64,000 bases of DNA from contig CP132907.1 of NCBI GenBank assembly GCA_031446105.1, forward strand, positions 558,001-622,000, given 5' to 3'. The stretch's first letter is position 1. Every line of letters begins with the position of its first letter. Below the pieces are notes generated by a model. It saw only the letters and a program-made list of their open reading frames with translations. It ran no database searches and was not told the origin of the DNA. The position numbers and the translations under genes were made by a program. Positions 21,082-32,137 of the stretch are shown here, piece after piece. The DNA is from Arsenophonus sp031446105 (GTDB lineage Bacteria; Pseudomonadota; Gammaproteobacteria; Enterobacterales; Enterobacteriaceae).

Positions 21082-21657
21082 TTAATACTTTAAAAAATTA
21101 TTTAATAATTTGTGCCCTTGTTCAGTTAAAATGCTTTCTGGATGAAATTGAATGCCTTCAATATGTAAATTTTTATGTCGAATACCCATAATTTCATTAA
21201 TTTTTCCATCATATAAGGTCCATGCTGTTATTTCAAAAACATCAGATAATGTTGTAATATCAATTACCAAAGAATGATAACGCATGACTTGTAAAGGATT
21301 TTTTATGTTTTTAAAAACACCGTCTTGATTATGAAAAATTTTAGATACTTTACCATGCATAACTTTTTGCGCTCTTATGATAGAAGCACCAAATACTTGA
21401 GCGATTGCTTGATGACCAAGACAAACACCTAAAATTGGGATAATACCAGAAAAACATGAAATTACATCTAATGAAATACCTGCTTTATCAGGAATTCCTG
21501 GACCTGGTGAAATAATTAAATGCGTTGGTGAAATTTTTTTTATTTCTAAAATAGTAATAGCATCATTACGCTTTACTAAAACATCCATTCCTAATTCACA
21601 CAAATATTGATAAAGGTTATAAGTAAAAGAATCATAATTATCAATTATTAAAAGCAT
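21082..21657 (-). CDS. pabA: Aminodeoxychorismate synthase, glutamine amidotransferase subunit
   Basis: Supplies ammonia from glutamine to PabB for 4-amino-4-deoxychorismate, the precursor of p-aminobenzoate and folate. Class I amidotransferase triad: Cys79 in LGVCLGHQA, His172 and Glu174 in FHPESI. It has 191 residues against 187 in E. coli PabA. The run ELGMDVLVKRNDA and KVMHGK match PabA better than TrpG, and it is not fused or next to a trp gene. It stands alone between gene-free stretches. pabB and pabC are not in the window. Confidence 0.92.
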   Translation of the reverse strand: MLLIIDNYDSFTYNLYQYLCELGMDVLVKRNDAITILEIKKISPTHLIISPGPGIPDKAGISLDVISCFSGIIPILGVCLGHQAIAQVFGASIIRAQKVMHGKVSKIFHNQDGVFKNIKNPLQVMRYHSLVIDITTLSDVFEITAWTLYDGKINEIMGIRHKNLHIEGIQFHPESILTEQGHKLLNNFLKY

Positions 21658-22349
21658 ATTTTATTGATCACATAATTTATAAAAAATTAATAATTTTATT
21701 TTTTTTAAATAAAGATTATAATATATATTATAATTAAATTAACTATAAAAAGATATAAAACTTTAATATTTATATAAATATATTATCTACCTTATTATTT
21801 ATAATAAAATTATTATATTATATATTTAAATATACAATATAATACATTGCTAATATTAATTATAATTTATCAACTAAAAATAAATTATAGTTTTAATAAA
21901 CTAAAATAATAAAAAAATTATTTTTTCTGATGACAATTAACTTTAAAAAAATCATTGCTTTTTATTTGTGATAATTAAATTATAAAAAATTTGTGTTTTT
22001 TAAATTATTTTTTATTAATAAAAATAATATTACAAAATAAATATTTTTTTAAAAAATAAATATTTTAAAATTATTATAAATCTTTATATTTTATTTATTT
22101 TAAAAAATATTTTTATATAGCTAAAAAATTTATAAAAAATCATTAACACCTTATTACTATTTTTATTGCTTTAAGTAATATTTTTTTCAAAATCAGTCAA
22201 TATTTTATTTTTTGTAATTATAGAAAAATATCCCAGATGCGATAAATATTAAAATAAAATATTAAGAAAATATAATAAATTCTGTATTTAAAATCTATTC
22301 ATTTTTTATTATTATGATATAAAAATATTATATAGCTAATATATAAAAA
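21658..22349. other. Gene-free stretch downstream of the truncated polA
   Basis: On the minus strand this is where the Klenow part of polA would follow. I found no polymerase motif in any minus-strand frame, so the loss appears complete. Confidence 0.6.
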
Positions 22350-23252
22350 TTATTTTTTTATTAACCAACAATTGCATGTTAAACGATTTAACCATCTGAT
22401 AAATCCATAATAATTGCATAATTGATATATTTTTTCAAAATCACATTCTTTAAGAACCAAATTATGGTAATCTTTATTGAGTTTAACATTTGTTTTAATT
22501 GTTGCTAATTTATAAGACAAAAAAGCAATTTCTTTATATTCCGACATTTTTTTTATTAAAATATTTGAATTACGAATTTTTAATAAATTAATTACTGATA
22601 AATCTTTATAGATAGTCATTAAATTTCCAATATTTTGTAACAAGGATATTGCTGTTTTTTTTCCTATACCAGGTACTCCAGGTATATTATCGGAATAATC
22701 TCCCATTAAAGCAAAAAGATCAATAATTAAGTGAGGAGGGACGCCATATTTGTTAATTACTTCTTTAGGCCCTAAAATAACATTTGTCATAGTATTAATT
22801 AATTTAATATCACTTGTTACTAATTGAGCCATATCTTTATCTCCTGTACTTATTAATACAGGAATACTATTTTTAGTTGCTTGTAAAGCTAATGTACCTA
22901 TTACATCATCAGCCTCTACACCGGAAATAACAAATAAAGGAAACCCCATAGCTATAATCAGTTCATATAATGGTAATATCTGTATACGCAAATTCTCTGG
23001 CATTGCCGGCCGTTTAAATTTATAATTATTAAATAATAAATGACGAAAAGTTTTTCCTGGTGCATCAAATACTACTGCAATATTAGTCGGAGCATATTTT
23101 ATCATTAAACTGCTTAACATATTAATTACACCGTAAATAGCACCTGTTGGTTTTCCAAGAGAATTCACTAATAATGGAAAAGTATAATATGCTCGATAAA
23201 GATAAAAAGATCCATCAATAATAATAAATAATTTTTTTTTATTTCCAGACAT
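22350..23252 (-). CDS. polA: DNA polymerase I reduced to its 5'-3' exonuclease domain
   Basis: Flap endonuclease/5' exonuclease that removes RNA primers and repair flaps. Its 300 residues match the first ~300 of E. coli Pol I: IDGSFYLYRAYY, VVFDAPGKTFRH, the metal-binding GVEADDVIGTLA and STGDKDMAQLV, and the helix-hairpin-helix ALMGDYSDNIPGVPGIGKKTA. The frame stops just where the 3'-5' exonuclease and polymerase domains would begin. ExoIX (Xni) is the alternative, but it is about 250 residues and lacks the conserved C-terminal part present here. engB and dsbA next door are also near polA in E. coli. Gap filling must then fall to another polymerase. Similar truncation is known in Buchnera. 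Confidence 0.94.
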   Translation of the reverse strand: MSGNKKKLFIIIDGSFYLYRAYYTFPLLVNSLGKPTGAIYGVINMLSSLMIKYAPTNIAVVFDAPGKTFRHLLFNNYKFKRPAMPENLRIQILPLYELIIAMGFPLFVISGVEADDVIGTLALQATKNSIPVLISTGDKDMAQLVTSDIKLINTMTNVILGPKEVINKYGVPPHLIIDLFALMGDYSDNIPGVPGIGKKTAISLLQNIGNLMTIYKDLSVINLLKIRNSNILIKKMSEYKEIAFLSYKLATIKTNVKLNKDYHNLVLKECDFEKIYQLCNYYGFIRWLNRLTCNCWLIKK

Positions 23253-24184
23253 ACTTTTTACAAATATGATTAGAGTGAGTGAAAATTATATAATCTTTTT
23301 TTATTATAATTTAGAATATAATAAATTTAAAGTAATTTAATAAAATTTATTTTATAGGTATTTATATATATTAAAGAAAAATATAAAAATTAATAAATTA
23401 TAAAATATAGTTTTAATTTAAAATATAAATATTTTTTAGATATTAAAAACATAATAAATATTTATTAATACATACATTTAAAATATGTAGAATTTTATAA
23501 AAACATTGGTTTTAAGAAAATTAATACATAAAAAACAAAAAATATTACAAAAAAATCCTTTAAATATACATACAATTGCATTTTTTTATAATTTTTTATT
23601 ATAACATTATGCTTATATAATTTTTTATCAATCAATTAACAATCGCAAAAAAAACTTTTCAAAAAAGTTATTAATTTTTATTTTTTTTAAAATATAAACT
23701 TAAGTAATATTAAAAATATTTTTTAAATACAATAAAGAGACTAAGATGCTATAATAGATTTATTCCAACTAAAATATTTATATTAAAAAATAAATATTAA
23801 TAATTTAAAAATTAGTAAATATTAATTTTCGAATTAAAAAATATTTTTTATATTAAATTATTTATTATATATTTTCAAAAAATAATCTTTATATTTTTTA
23901 AATATCAAATAAATAAGTTTATAAAAAAATTAATTCTTTATTCTTTACTAAAATTATTGATTTCTATATAAATTATATCAGTAAATATTAATGCAATTAT
24001 TTTCATGTTCTATTTATGATAAATTAAAAATAAATACAAATATTGTTTATTAAAAATTAATAATGAATATATTTTAAATAAATAAACATAAAAAATAATC
24101 ATATTTTTTATAAAGAATTAAAAATTTAATTATATTTTTTAAAATTTTAATTTCATATAAATTACAATATCAAAAAAAATAATC
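23253..24184. other. Gene-free stretch between polA and engB
   Basis: In E. coli the small RNA gene spf (Spot 42) lies between polA and yihA/engB. I looked for its GC-rich 3' terminator and conserved 5' sequence and found neither. Only A/T-rich sequence is present. Confidence 0.6.
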
Positions 24185-24793
24185 ATGAAATACAAAATTT
24201 ATAATTATAATAAAACAAAATTTTTTATCAGTGCACCTAATATTCATTTTTTACCAAATGATGACAGTATAGAAATTGCATTTACTGGAGCTTCTAATGT
24301 CGGTAAATCAAGCACCTTAAATGCACTTACATTACAAAAAAAATTAGCATATACAAGCAAAAAACCTGGAAGAACACAATTAATTAATGTATTTGAAGTT
24401 GAAAATAAAATTAGATTAGTAGATTTACCTGGATATGGCTATGCACAAGCACCTATATTTGCGAAAATACAATGGCAAAAATCATTAAATGAATATTTGC
24501 ATAAAAGAAAATCTTTAAAAGGTTTAATTATTTTAATGGATATTAGAAATCCCTTAAAATATATGGATATAAAAATAATTAATTGGTCAACTAATATACA
24601 TATGCCTACATGTGTTTTATTAAATAAAGCTGATAAATTAACGATTAATAAACAAAATTCTCAAATTAAAAAAGTACGCCATAAATTAAAAAAATTTTCT
24701 AAAAAAATAGAAGTTGAGATATTCTCATCACTTACAAAAATAGGAATTAACTTTTTAGAGTACAAACTAAATACTTGGTTTAATAAAAATTAA
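24185..24793 (+). CDS. engB: Ribosome biogenesis GTPase EngB (YihA/YsxC)
   Basis: Essential small GTPase for 50S subunit assembly and normal division. G motifs: G1 GASNVGKSS at 35-43, G2 region GRTQLIN, G3 DLPGYGYA, G4 NKAD in LLNKADKLT, and a G5-like SS near the end. It has 202 residues against 210 in E. coli. It lies opposite in strand to polA and dsbA, as in E. coli, although the gene order is polA-engB-dsbA rather than engB at the end. A hairpin with a T run follows within about six bases of the stop. Confidence 0.96.
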   Translation: MKYKIYNYNKTKFFISAPNIHFLPNDDSIEIAFTGASNVGKSSTLNALTLQKKLAYTSKKPGRTQLINVFEVENKIRLVDLPGYGYAQAPIFAKIQWQKSLNEYLHKRKSLKGLIILMDIRNPLKYMDIKIINWSTNIHMPTCVLLNKADKLTINKQNSQIKKVRHKLKKFSKKIEVEIFSSLTKIGINFLEYKLNTWFNKN

Positions 24794-24798
24794 ACCAT

Positions 24799-24829
24799 AT
24801 ATTATTAGTATTAAGGAATAATATTTTTT
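24799..24829 (+). terminator. Probable intrinsic terminator of engB
   Basis: ATATTATT at 24799-24806 pairs with AATAATAT at 24817-24824; a ten-base loop separates them and a T run follows. It lies directly after the engB stop in the convergent engB/dsbA spacer. Confidence 0.5.
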
Positions 24830-24960
24830 ATTACAAAACTATTTTTTATTACTAATTTAAAATCAAAACAATAAATTAAGATTAAATATTGAAAAAATAT
24901 ACTTAATAAATTATTTTATTATATATTAATAAATCAATTGTTATTTTTTAAAAAATATTT

Positions 24961-25581
24961 TTATTTTTTAATTAAAAAATTTATTATTTCAGAATAAATT
25001 TGAGGATAATTATAATTTTTAGTAACCTTTATATTATTATTACATAACATATACTTTCCATTTACAAAAATTGCTGGTACTCCAATTAATTGAAAATCTT
25101 TTACTGCTTTTTCTTGTTTCATAAATAATGATTTCACTAATAAACTATTTATCAATATATCGTATTCTTTAATTTTTATACCTAATTTAAAAAATATATT
25201 TTTAATATCATTTGATGTATGAATTGACTTTGTTTTTTGTATTCCTTCAAATAAAAAAGGTATTACTTTTTCTTCTATTGAAAATATTTTTGCTACAATC
25301 CAAGCTTTTGTTAATTCAGAACCTAATTCACCTAAAAAATTAACATGATAACGTTCCATCACCGTATTTTGCGGCAAATTTTCTTTTACTTTTTTAGATA
25401 TATTATGAATATAATCAAATTCATAACAATGTGGACAATAAAAAGAAAAAAACTCTAATACTGTAGGTGCGTCTTTTATACTTTTATTAATTTTAACAAA
25501 CTCAATACCTTCTTTATAATGCATAGCAGAGACATCAAAAAATACCAGTAAATAAATACAAGTTAAAAAAATTTTATTCAT
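24961..25581 (-). CDS. dsbA: Periplasmic thiol:disulfide oxidoreductase DsbA
   Basis: Introduces disulfide bonds into exported proteins. An N-terminal signal peptide (lysine, hydrophobic core, cleavage near Ala19) precedes a thioredoxin fold with active site CPHC (Cys49, Cys52) and the cis-proline loop GVPAIFVNGKY. It has 206 residues against 208 in E. coli. The predicted sequence is lysine-rich and acidic patches are reduced, but the key residues remain. In E. coli dsbA is upstream of polA, consistent with its position here. dsbB is not in the window. Confidence 0.95.
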   Translation of the reverse strand: MNKIFLTCIYLLVFFDVSAMHYKEGIEFVKINKSIKDAPTVLEFFSFYCPHCYEFDYIHNISKKVKENLPQNTVMERYHVNFLGELGSELTKAWIVAKIFSIEEKVIPFLFEGIQKTKSIHTSNDIKNIFFKLGIKIKEYDILINSLLVKSLFMKQEKAVKDFQLIGVPAIFVNGKYMLCNNNIKVTKNYNYPQIYSEIINFLIKK

Positions 25582-25872
25582 ATTTACTCATTAATTATTA
25601 CGTTATAATGTTATTATAAAATATAAAAAAACAAATATACAAAATATGTATATGAAAAATTAATAAATATAATTTTTATTAAATTTTAAAATAAAAAAAT
25701 ATGTTAACTAATTTAAATATTCATTTTTATATTTAAAAAAAATAAAAAAATAATATATTTTAGATAATTTAAAATATATATTAAAATTTTAATCGACTTA
25801 TTAATATTTAATAAATACTTAATAATTTTTTATTCTAAAAATATAAAAAATTTTTATAAAATAAAAAAATAT

Positions 25873-27228
25873 TTATTGAATAGTTACAAATTCTTCTGCC
25901 ACAGTAGGATGAATGGCAACTGTATTCTCAAAATCTTTTTTAGTTGCTCCCATTTTTAATGCAATAGCAAAACCCTGCAAAATTTCCTCCATTCCAAAAC
26001 CAAAACCATGAATGCCAATAATTTTTTCTTTTTTTCCAAAACAAATTAACTTTATATAACAAGATTGATTATGATTAGTAACTGCTGTATACATTGAAAT
26101 AAAAGAAGATTGATATATTTTTATATTATCATTACCAAATTTTTCTATTGCTTCTTTTTCTGTTAAACCAACCGAACCAATTGGAGGATGCGTAAATATT
26201 ACTGTAGGTACATTATTATAATCTAAATATTCATTGGATTTATTGTTAAACAAACGTTCAGATAATCTACGACCAGCAGCTATAGCAACTGGAGTTAAAT
26301 GAATTCTATTTGTATTATCACCAACTGCATAAATTCTATTTATATTAGTATTCTGAAATTTATCAACTTTAATATAACCACTACTATCTAATAAAATACC
26401 TGGTATAGAAAGATTTAAATTATCTGTCATAGGTTTACGACCAACAGCCCATATTAAGATATCAATAATTATTGATTTACCATTTTTTAAATACAAAGTA
26501 AGTGTTTCATCATAATTTTTGACAACAGAATTAACCACTGATTTAGAATGTAATATTATTCCTTCATTTTTCATAATATTTAAAAATGATTCACTAATCA
26601 TAGAATCAAAACGACGCAAAGGTGCACGATGACGAAATAACAAATGCACTTTGCTACCAAATCCATTCAAAATAGAGGCTAACTCAACAGCAATATAACC
26701 AGCACCAACAATTGCAACTCGACTTGGTAAAGATGTCAACTTAAAAAAACCATCTGAATCTATACCATACTCTGCACCTAAAATATTAGGTCGAATCGGG
26801 CGACCACCAGTAGCAATTAATATATGATCAGCAGTTAATTTATTACCATTAACTTCAATTATTTTATCACCAATAAAACGGGCAAATCCATTAATAACTT
26901 TAACATTATTCATACGTAAACTGGATTCATAAGATTTATGCAAAGCATTAATATATTTTTGACGATTTATAATTAATTTTTTCCAATCAAATTTATTAGT
27001 AATATCATAAAAACCATAACCAGACATATAAGTTTTTATATCTTTTGCAATCTGCGCTGCATACCACATAATTTTTTTAGGTACACAACCAACATTTACA
27101 CAAGTTCCACCTAAAATATTTGATTCAATAAGAACACATTTTTTTCCATATTTAGCTGCACGATTTATTGAAGCAATTCCAGCGCTACCACCACCAATAA
27201 CAATATAATCGTAATGATTATTTATCAT
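25873..27228 (-). CDS. gor: Glutathione reductase
   Basis: NADPH-dependent flavoenzyme that keeps glutathione reduced in the cytoplasm. FAD-binding GGGSAGIAS at 12-20, redox-active Cys43 and Cys48 in GGTCVNVGCVPKK, NADPH-binding GAGYIAVELA, second FAD motif YAVGDNT, and the C-terminal catalytic HPTVAEEFVT. It has 451 residues against 450 in E. coli. The basic residues after the Rossmann fold (HRAPLRRFD) favour NADPH. It is monocistronic on the minus strand with gene-free flanks. FAD would come from RibF (55289). Confidence 0.97.
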   Translation of the reverse strand: MINNHYDYIVIGGGSAGIASINRAAKYGKKCVLIESNILGGTCVNVGCVPKKIMWYAAQIAKDIKTYMSGYGFYDITNKFDWKKLIINRQKYINALHKSYESSLRMNNVKVINGFARFIGDKIIEVNGNKLTADHILIATGGRPIRPNILGAEYGIDSDGFFKLTSLPSRVAIVGAGYIAVELASILNGFGSKVHLLFRHRAPLRRFDSMISESFLNIMKNEGIILHSKSVVNSVVKNYDETLTLYLKNGKSIIIDILIWAVGRKPMTDNLNLSIPGILLDSSGYIKVDKFQNTNINRIYAVGDNTNRIHLTPVAIAAGRRLSERLFNNKSNEYLDYNNVPTVIFTHPPIGSVGLTEKEAIEKFGNDNIKIYQSSFISMYTAVTNHNQSCYIKLICFGKKEKIIGIHGFGFGMEEILQGFAIALKMGATKKDFENTVAIHPTVAEEFVTIQ

Positions 27229-27710
27229 TTATTTTATTCCATTTTATTGATTCAAATTATAAAAAACAATTTATAAGTAATTACTATTAAACACAAATTT
27301 TATTTTTTATAAAAAATCTTTACAAAATTTACTAAGATTTTTTATATGAAATTAAAATATATTTATTATATAAAATAATTTTTAATATTTTTATTAAATA
27401 ATTTTATAAATCTCTTTTTAAAAAATAATTACTAATTTACATAACTTTAAAAAAATATTTTTAAAAAATATTTTTTATAATTAAAAGTATTTGTTATAAG
27501 TAAATAATTTTTATTTATTTTTTTAAAAATTCTTATATTTTCAAATAATATTAAACATAAAAATATAAGTTTTAAAAAAATATAAATTTTAAAATAAAAG
27601 AAAATTATATTCATATTTAATAATTTAATTTACTTCAAGTTAATTTATTAAATATTAATTAAAAAATCAAAAAATTTATTATAAATGTTAATAAAATACT
27701 TAATGGTTCT
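27229..27710. other. Gene-free stretch between gor and glyS
   Basis: 482 bases of A/T-rich sequence with no coding remnant or clear terminator. Confidence 0.65.
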
Positions 27711-29780
27711 TTATTTTAATAAAGAAATATCTCCTACTTGTAAAAATAATGCACGTAAATGACTTAATAATGTTAAACGATTAATTCTTACTAATTTATC
27801 ACTATCCATCACCATTACATTATTAAAAAAATTATCAATTATTTCATTAAGTAAAACTAATTCCATTAATACATCTTGATATTTATATTCTGACAATAAT
27901 GGCAATAATCTATCTTTTAAAATACATATATTAGCGGCCAAAATAATCTCTTCTGGCGCTTTTAAAAAAGAAGTAATAACATGTGTATTTAATTTTTCAT
28001 TTGTTTTTTGTAAAATTTTCGATACTCTTCTATTTATTATTATTAATCTTTTGGATATTGATAAAGTGCGAAAATAAGTCACTGCTTTTAATCTAGCATC
28101 AAAATCTTTAGGTTTAGTTGGGAAAAGAGCTAATACAGATTGAATAACATCTACAGAATATCCTTGTTCTTTATACCAAACAATAGACCTTCCTAATATA
28201 AATTTAACAACATCATCAACAATATTTTTGTTGATTAATTTACTTTCATAAAGCTTAACAGATTCTTGTGTTAATTGCAACAAATCAAGATCATAAGCAT
28301 TTTCAACAATAATGCGAAATATACCAAGTGCAATACGTCGTAATGCAAAAGGATCTTTATCACCTTTAGGATGCTTATTAACCCCTAAAATACCAACTAA
28401 AATATCAATTTTATCAGCTAAAGCTACTGAAATAGAAATTTTAGTAGACGGTAAAGAATCACCAGAAAAACGAGGTTGATATTGTTCTTTAATAGCCAAT
28501 GCAATTTCTTTTATTTCACCATCTAAAAGTGCATAGTGCATTCCTATAACACCTTGTAACTCAGAAAATTCAAAAACCATATGACTTATTAAATCACATT
28601 TAGATAATAAACTAGCACGATGAACATAATTAATATTTGCATTAATTTTTTTTGCAATAATAACGGATAGTATAACTAAACGATTAGTTTTATCTAACAA
28701 TGTACCAAGATTTTTTTGAAATAAAACATTTTTTAATAATATAAAATTTTCTTCTAATTTTTTTTCGCGATCTTTCATAAACAAATATTCAGCATCTGCT
28801 AATCTTGAACGAATAACTTTTTCATTTCCTAAAATAATTTTTTTTGGCTCTAAAGATTCAATATTAGCAATAAAAATAAAATCGGTTATCAAATCGCCTA
28901 ATTGATTAAATACTGGAAAATATTTTTGAATATTTGTCATAATATAAATTAAAACTTCTTGAGGAAGTAATAAATACTTTTTTTCAAATTTTGCACTTAA
29001 TACTACTGGCCATTCCACTAATGCTGTTACTTCTTCTAATAAATGATCTTTATATTTAACAAAACCACCTAATTTTTTAGCAATTTCTTGTATTTTATAT
29101 TTTATTAATTTCTTGCGTTCTTTGTAATCAACAATTACTTTACCATATTCAAATAAAATACTCGGATATTTTTTAGCAGAATCAAGACTAATCAAATATT
29201 TACCCATAAATCGATGACCATGTACTATTCTTCTGCTTTTGATACCAAAAACTTCACCTTTAATAATATCTTTACCTAATAACATAATGACAGTATGCAC
29301 AGGACGAATAAATGCTATTTTATTTTTACCCCACCGCATCATTTTCTGAAATGGAAAATTATTTATTGATTTATTAACAATAGTGTTTAATAATTCCTTA
29401 GCCGCTTTTCCCTTAATCATAGTACGATATAGTAACCATTCACCTTTATCAGTAATCAATCGTTCTGATTGATCAAGGGTAATTCCACAATCTTGAGCCC
29501 ATCTTTCAGCTATTTTAGTATATTTACCCGTAATACAATCAAATGAATTCATTATTGAGGGTCCGCGTTTTTTTATTTCATTATTTGTTTGATATAATGC
29601 CAAATTAATTACTTTAATTGCTAAACGACGAGGAGATGCATACCAAATGACTTCTTTATATTTAAGGAAATTTTTTTTTAATTCATTTTCAAAATTTTTA
29701 GAAAATGTTTCAGCCAATAAACGAAGAGATTTTGGTGGCAACTCTTCTGTGCCAATTTCTACTAAAAAAGTTTTTTGCAT
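27711..29780 (-). CDS. glyS: Glycyl-tRNA synthetase beta subunit
   Basis: Beta subunit of the bacterial alpha2-beta2 glycyl-tRNA synthetase; it binds tRNA and carries HD-like and anticodon-binding domains. It has 689 residues, identical in length to E. coli. Signatures seen: N-terminal FLVEIGTEELPPKSL, SPRRLAIKV, RIVHGHRF, GVIGMHYA and DKIDILVGILGVNKHPKGDKDPFALRR split over about residues 450-480. Only 27 bases separate it from glyQ upstream, so glyQS is one operon as in E. coli. Confidence 0.98.
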   Translation of the reverse strand: MQKTFLVEIGTEELPPKSLRLLAETFSKNFENELKKNFLKYKEVIWYASPRRLAIKVINLALYQTNNEIKKRGPSIMNSFDCITGKYTKIAERWAQDCGITLDQSERLITDKGEWLLYRTMIKGKAAKELLNTIVNKSINNFPFQKMMRWGKNKIAFIRPVHTVIMLLGKDIIKGEVFGIKSRRIVHGHRFMGKYLISLDSAKKYPSILFEYGKVIVDYKERKKLIKYKIQEIAKKLGGFVKYKDHLLEEVTALVEWPVVLSAKFEKKYLLLPQEVLIYIMTNIQKYFPVFNQLGDLITDFIFIANIESLEPKKIILGNEKVIRSRLADAEYLFMKDREKKLEENFILLKNVLFQKNLGTLLDKTNRLVILSVIIAKKINANINYVHRASLLSKCDLISHMVFEFSELQGVIGMHYALLDGEIKEIALAIKEQYQPRFSGDSLPSTKISISVALADKIDILVGILGVNKHPKGDKDPFALRRIALGIFRIIVENAYDLDLLQLTQESVKLYESKLINKNIVDDVVKFILGRSIVWYKEQGYSVDVIQSVLALFPTKPKDFDARLKAVTYFRTLSISKRLIIINRRVSKILQKTNEKLNTHVITSFLKAPEEIILAANICILKDRLLPLLSEYKYQDVLMELVLLNEIIDNFFNNVMVMDSDKLVRINRLTLLSHLRALFLQVGDISLLK

Positions 29781-29807
29781 AATGAATTAACCTTACAGTT
29801 TTCATGT

Positions 29808-30707
29808 TTAATTCATAGAAATTTTTATTGCTTCACGCGAATCGTAATAAGCTTTTGCAACCATCTTTGTTAAAGTACGAAGCCTTAGAACATAATTTTG
29901 TCGCTCAGTAACCGAAATTGCTTTACGTGCATCTAATAAATTAAAAATGTGAACAGCTTTTAGAATTCGCTCGTAAGATGGAAAGACTAATGGTATTTTT
30001 AGTGATAACAAATATTGTGTTTCTTTTTCATATTCTTCAAAACATTTAAATAAAAATTTAATATTAGCGTATTTAAAATTATAAACTGATTGTTCAAATT
30101 CATTTTGTTGATAAATATCACCATAAGTAATGTTTCCTAAAATACCTGTAGACCATAAAAGATCATAAACATTATCAACATCTTGAATATACATAGCTAA
30201 ACGTTCAAGACCATAAGTAATTTCACCTGTAACAGGGTTACATTCTAATCCTCCAACTTGTTGAAAATAAGTAAACTGAGTAATTTCCATACCATTTAGC
30301 CATATTTCCCAACCAATTCCGCATGCGCCTAAACTTGGATTTTCCCAATTATCCTCAATAAAACGAATATCATGAATTTTAAGATTTAATCCCAAATATT
30401 TTAAAGAATTAAGATATAATTCTTGCATATTATCCAGAGAAGGTTTTATGATAACTTGAAATTGATAATAATGCTGAAGACGATTAGGATTTTTACCATA
30501 TCGGCCATCAGTCGGCCTACGACATGATTGAACATAAGCTAGAGCTATAGGATCCTTTCCTATAGCTCTTAAACAAGTCATAGGATGCGATGTTCCTGCG
30601 CCTATCTCCATATCTAATGGTTGAATAATAGTACAACCTTTTTTTGCCCAATAATTTTTTAATGCAAAAATTAAGCCTTGAAAAGTTTTTATATCAAAAT
30701 GTTGCAT
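29808..30707 (-). CDS. glyQ: Glycyl-tRNA synthetase alpha subunit
   Basis: Catalytic alpha subunit that activates glycine and charges tRNA-Gly together with GlyS. It has 299 residues against 303 in E. coli, with near-identical blocks such as TFQGLI, GAGTSHPMT, RRPTDGRYG, PNRLQHYYQFQV, DIRFIEDNWE, QVGGLECNPVTGEITYG and the C-terminal LLDARKAISVTERQ. It is the first gene of glyQS on the minus strand. Upstream lies a 2.6 kb decayed region. Confidence 0.98.
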   Translation of the reverse strand: MQHFDIKTFQGLIFALKNYWAKKGCTIIQPLDMEIGAGTSHPMTCLRAIGKDPIALAYVQSCRRPTDGRYGKNPNRLQHYYQFQVIIKPSLDNMQELYLNSLKYLGLNLKIHDIRFIEDNWENPSLGACGIGWEIWLNGMEITQFTYFQQVGGLECNPVTGEITYGLERLAMYIQDVDNVYDLLWSTGILGNITYGDIYQQNEFEQSVYNFKYANIKFLFKCFEEYEKETQYLLSLKIPLVFPSYERILKAVHIFNLLDARKAISVTERQNYVLRLRTLTKMVAKAYYDSREAIKISMN

Positions 30708-31781
30708 TTTATAGATTTAAATTCGAATAAATTGAAATTTGGTAAAATTAATTGTTTCTAAATAAGAATTAATATAATTATAAGATAGATATTTATAATT
30801 TATTTGTAAAAAATATCAAAAATAATTATTAATTTTGTCATTTTTAACATTTTTTTTATAATTTTTTTAATATAAAATAATAAGTTATAAATAACAAAGA
30901 TTTTTATATAATATTTTAAAATTATTACATTATCAAATCATCAAAATATTCTATGAAATTTTTATAAAAAGAATTACTATTTTATATATTGCACTATATA
31001 ATTATAACAAAACCTATATAAAATTAATATCATAAATATGATTTTATCAATTAATCTTAATTCCATGCCTAAAATATAATATAAAAAATATTTTTAGGAT
31101 TTTTATTAAAAAATGATTAAATATCTTCAAGATATACAATAAATCATATAAAAAATAAATATTTATTTTTTAGTAAGATAGATTTGCATAATTATTAATA
31201 CAATAAATAATCATTCTTTTAATCACTCTTAATTATAATTATAAATTATAAATTTATTAAAATTAATACCTTTAAAAAATTAAAATATAGTTTTTAAATT
31301 AAATAACAAAAAAATATGCAAATATTTAAATTTATATTTAAAATAACAAATTACATTTAATTTATATAAAAAATATCACAAAAAAATTTATACTTTTATA
31401 AAAAATAATATCAACAACAATTTATTTTTAAGCAATATTATTAAATAATAAACACAAAAAATTTAATATAATAATCAGGAAAAATATTTTTTTATTTATA
31501 TAATTTTTTTATTAAGATACTATTTATTTTTAAATATAAAAATATAAGAAAAATATTTTATAATTTTATAATATAAAAATATTAAATATAAATATGAAAT
31601 ATATTGTTATAATCTTATATTTAATTTCAAAAATAGAATTTTTATTCTATATAATTATTATTTAATATAATATTAATATTCTATAATATTTTATTATTTA
31701 ATAACCTAAAATAAATATGAAAAATATTATAAATTCTAAATTTATTAAAAATTTTCTAATCTATCTAATATTTATAATATT
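30708..31781. other. Gene-free AT-rich stretch upstream of glyQ
   Basis: About 1.1 kb without a recognisable gene. The glyQ promoter must lie at its left end. Confidence 0.65.
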
Positions 31782-31907
31782 ATGAAAGATCTACATGAAA
31801 CAGTTTACATGAAATCAATATCATGGATTCCAACTGAAAGCAATTCTTCAGATATTCCTCAAATCGACAAATATTTTCAAAAAAAAATTAGTAAATATAG
31901 GTATTAA
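31782..31907 (+). pseudogene. Unidentified 41-codon open frame, probably a gene fragment
   Basis: An ATG-initiated frame with a protein-like residue mix (including SWIPTESNSSDIPQID), unlike the Lys/Asn/Ile/Phe noise around it. It ends at a TAA after 41 codons. It lies 230 bases before the probable mfd relic and at roughly the right distance to be part of the same decayed gene, with a tryptophan aligning to an N-terminal Mfd tryptophan, but the similarity is too weak to name it. Confidence 0.3.
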
Positions 31908-32137
31908 TTAACAATTTAATAGAGTATTTATAAAAAATATTATCAAAAAAATAAAAAATAATTTAAACAAATATTTAAATCAGAATATCAATAATATTAC
32001 ATTAAATTATTATAAATTTTTTTTTAAATAATAGTATAAAACACAAAATATTTTTTTTTGCTTTAATATAAAAATATGTGAATTATTCTTTAATAATAGA
32101 TCAGAAAATTATGTATTTATTTAGAAAAAAATAAAAA

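Noticed and set aside
22350..23252. Exonuclease IX (xni)
   Set aside because: Residues match the Pol I N-terminal domain along its whole 300-residue length, longer than ExoIX, and engB and dsbA next door are the polA neighbourhood.
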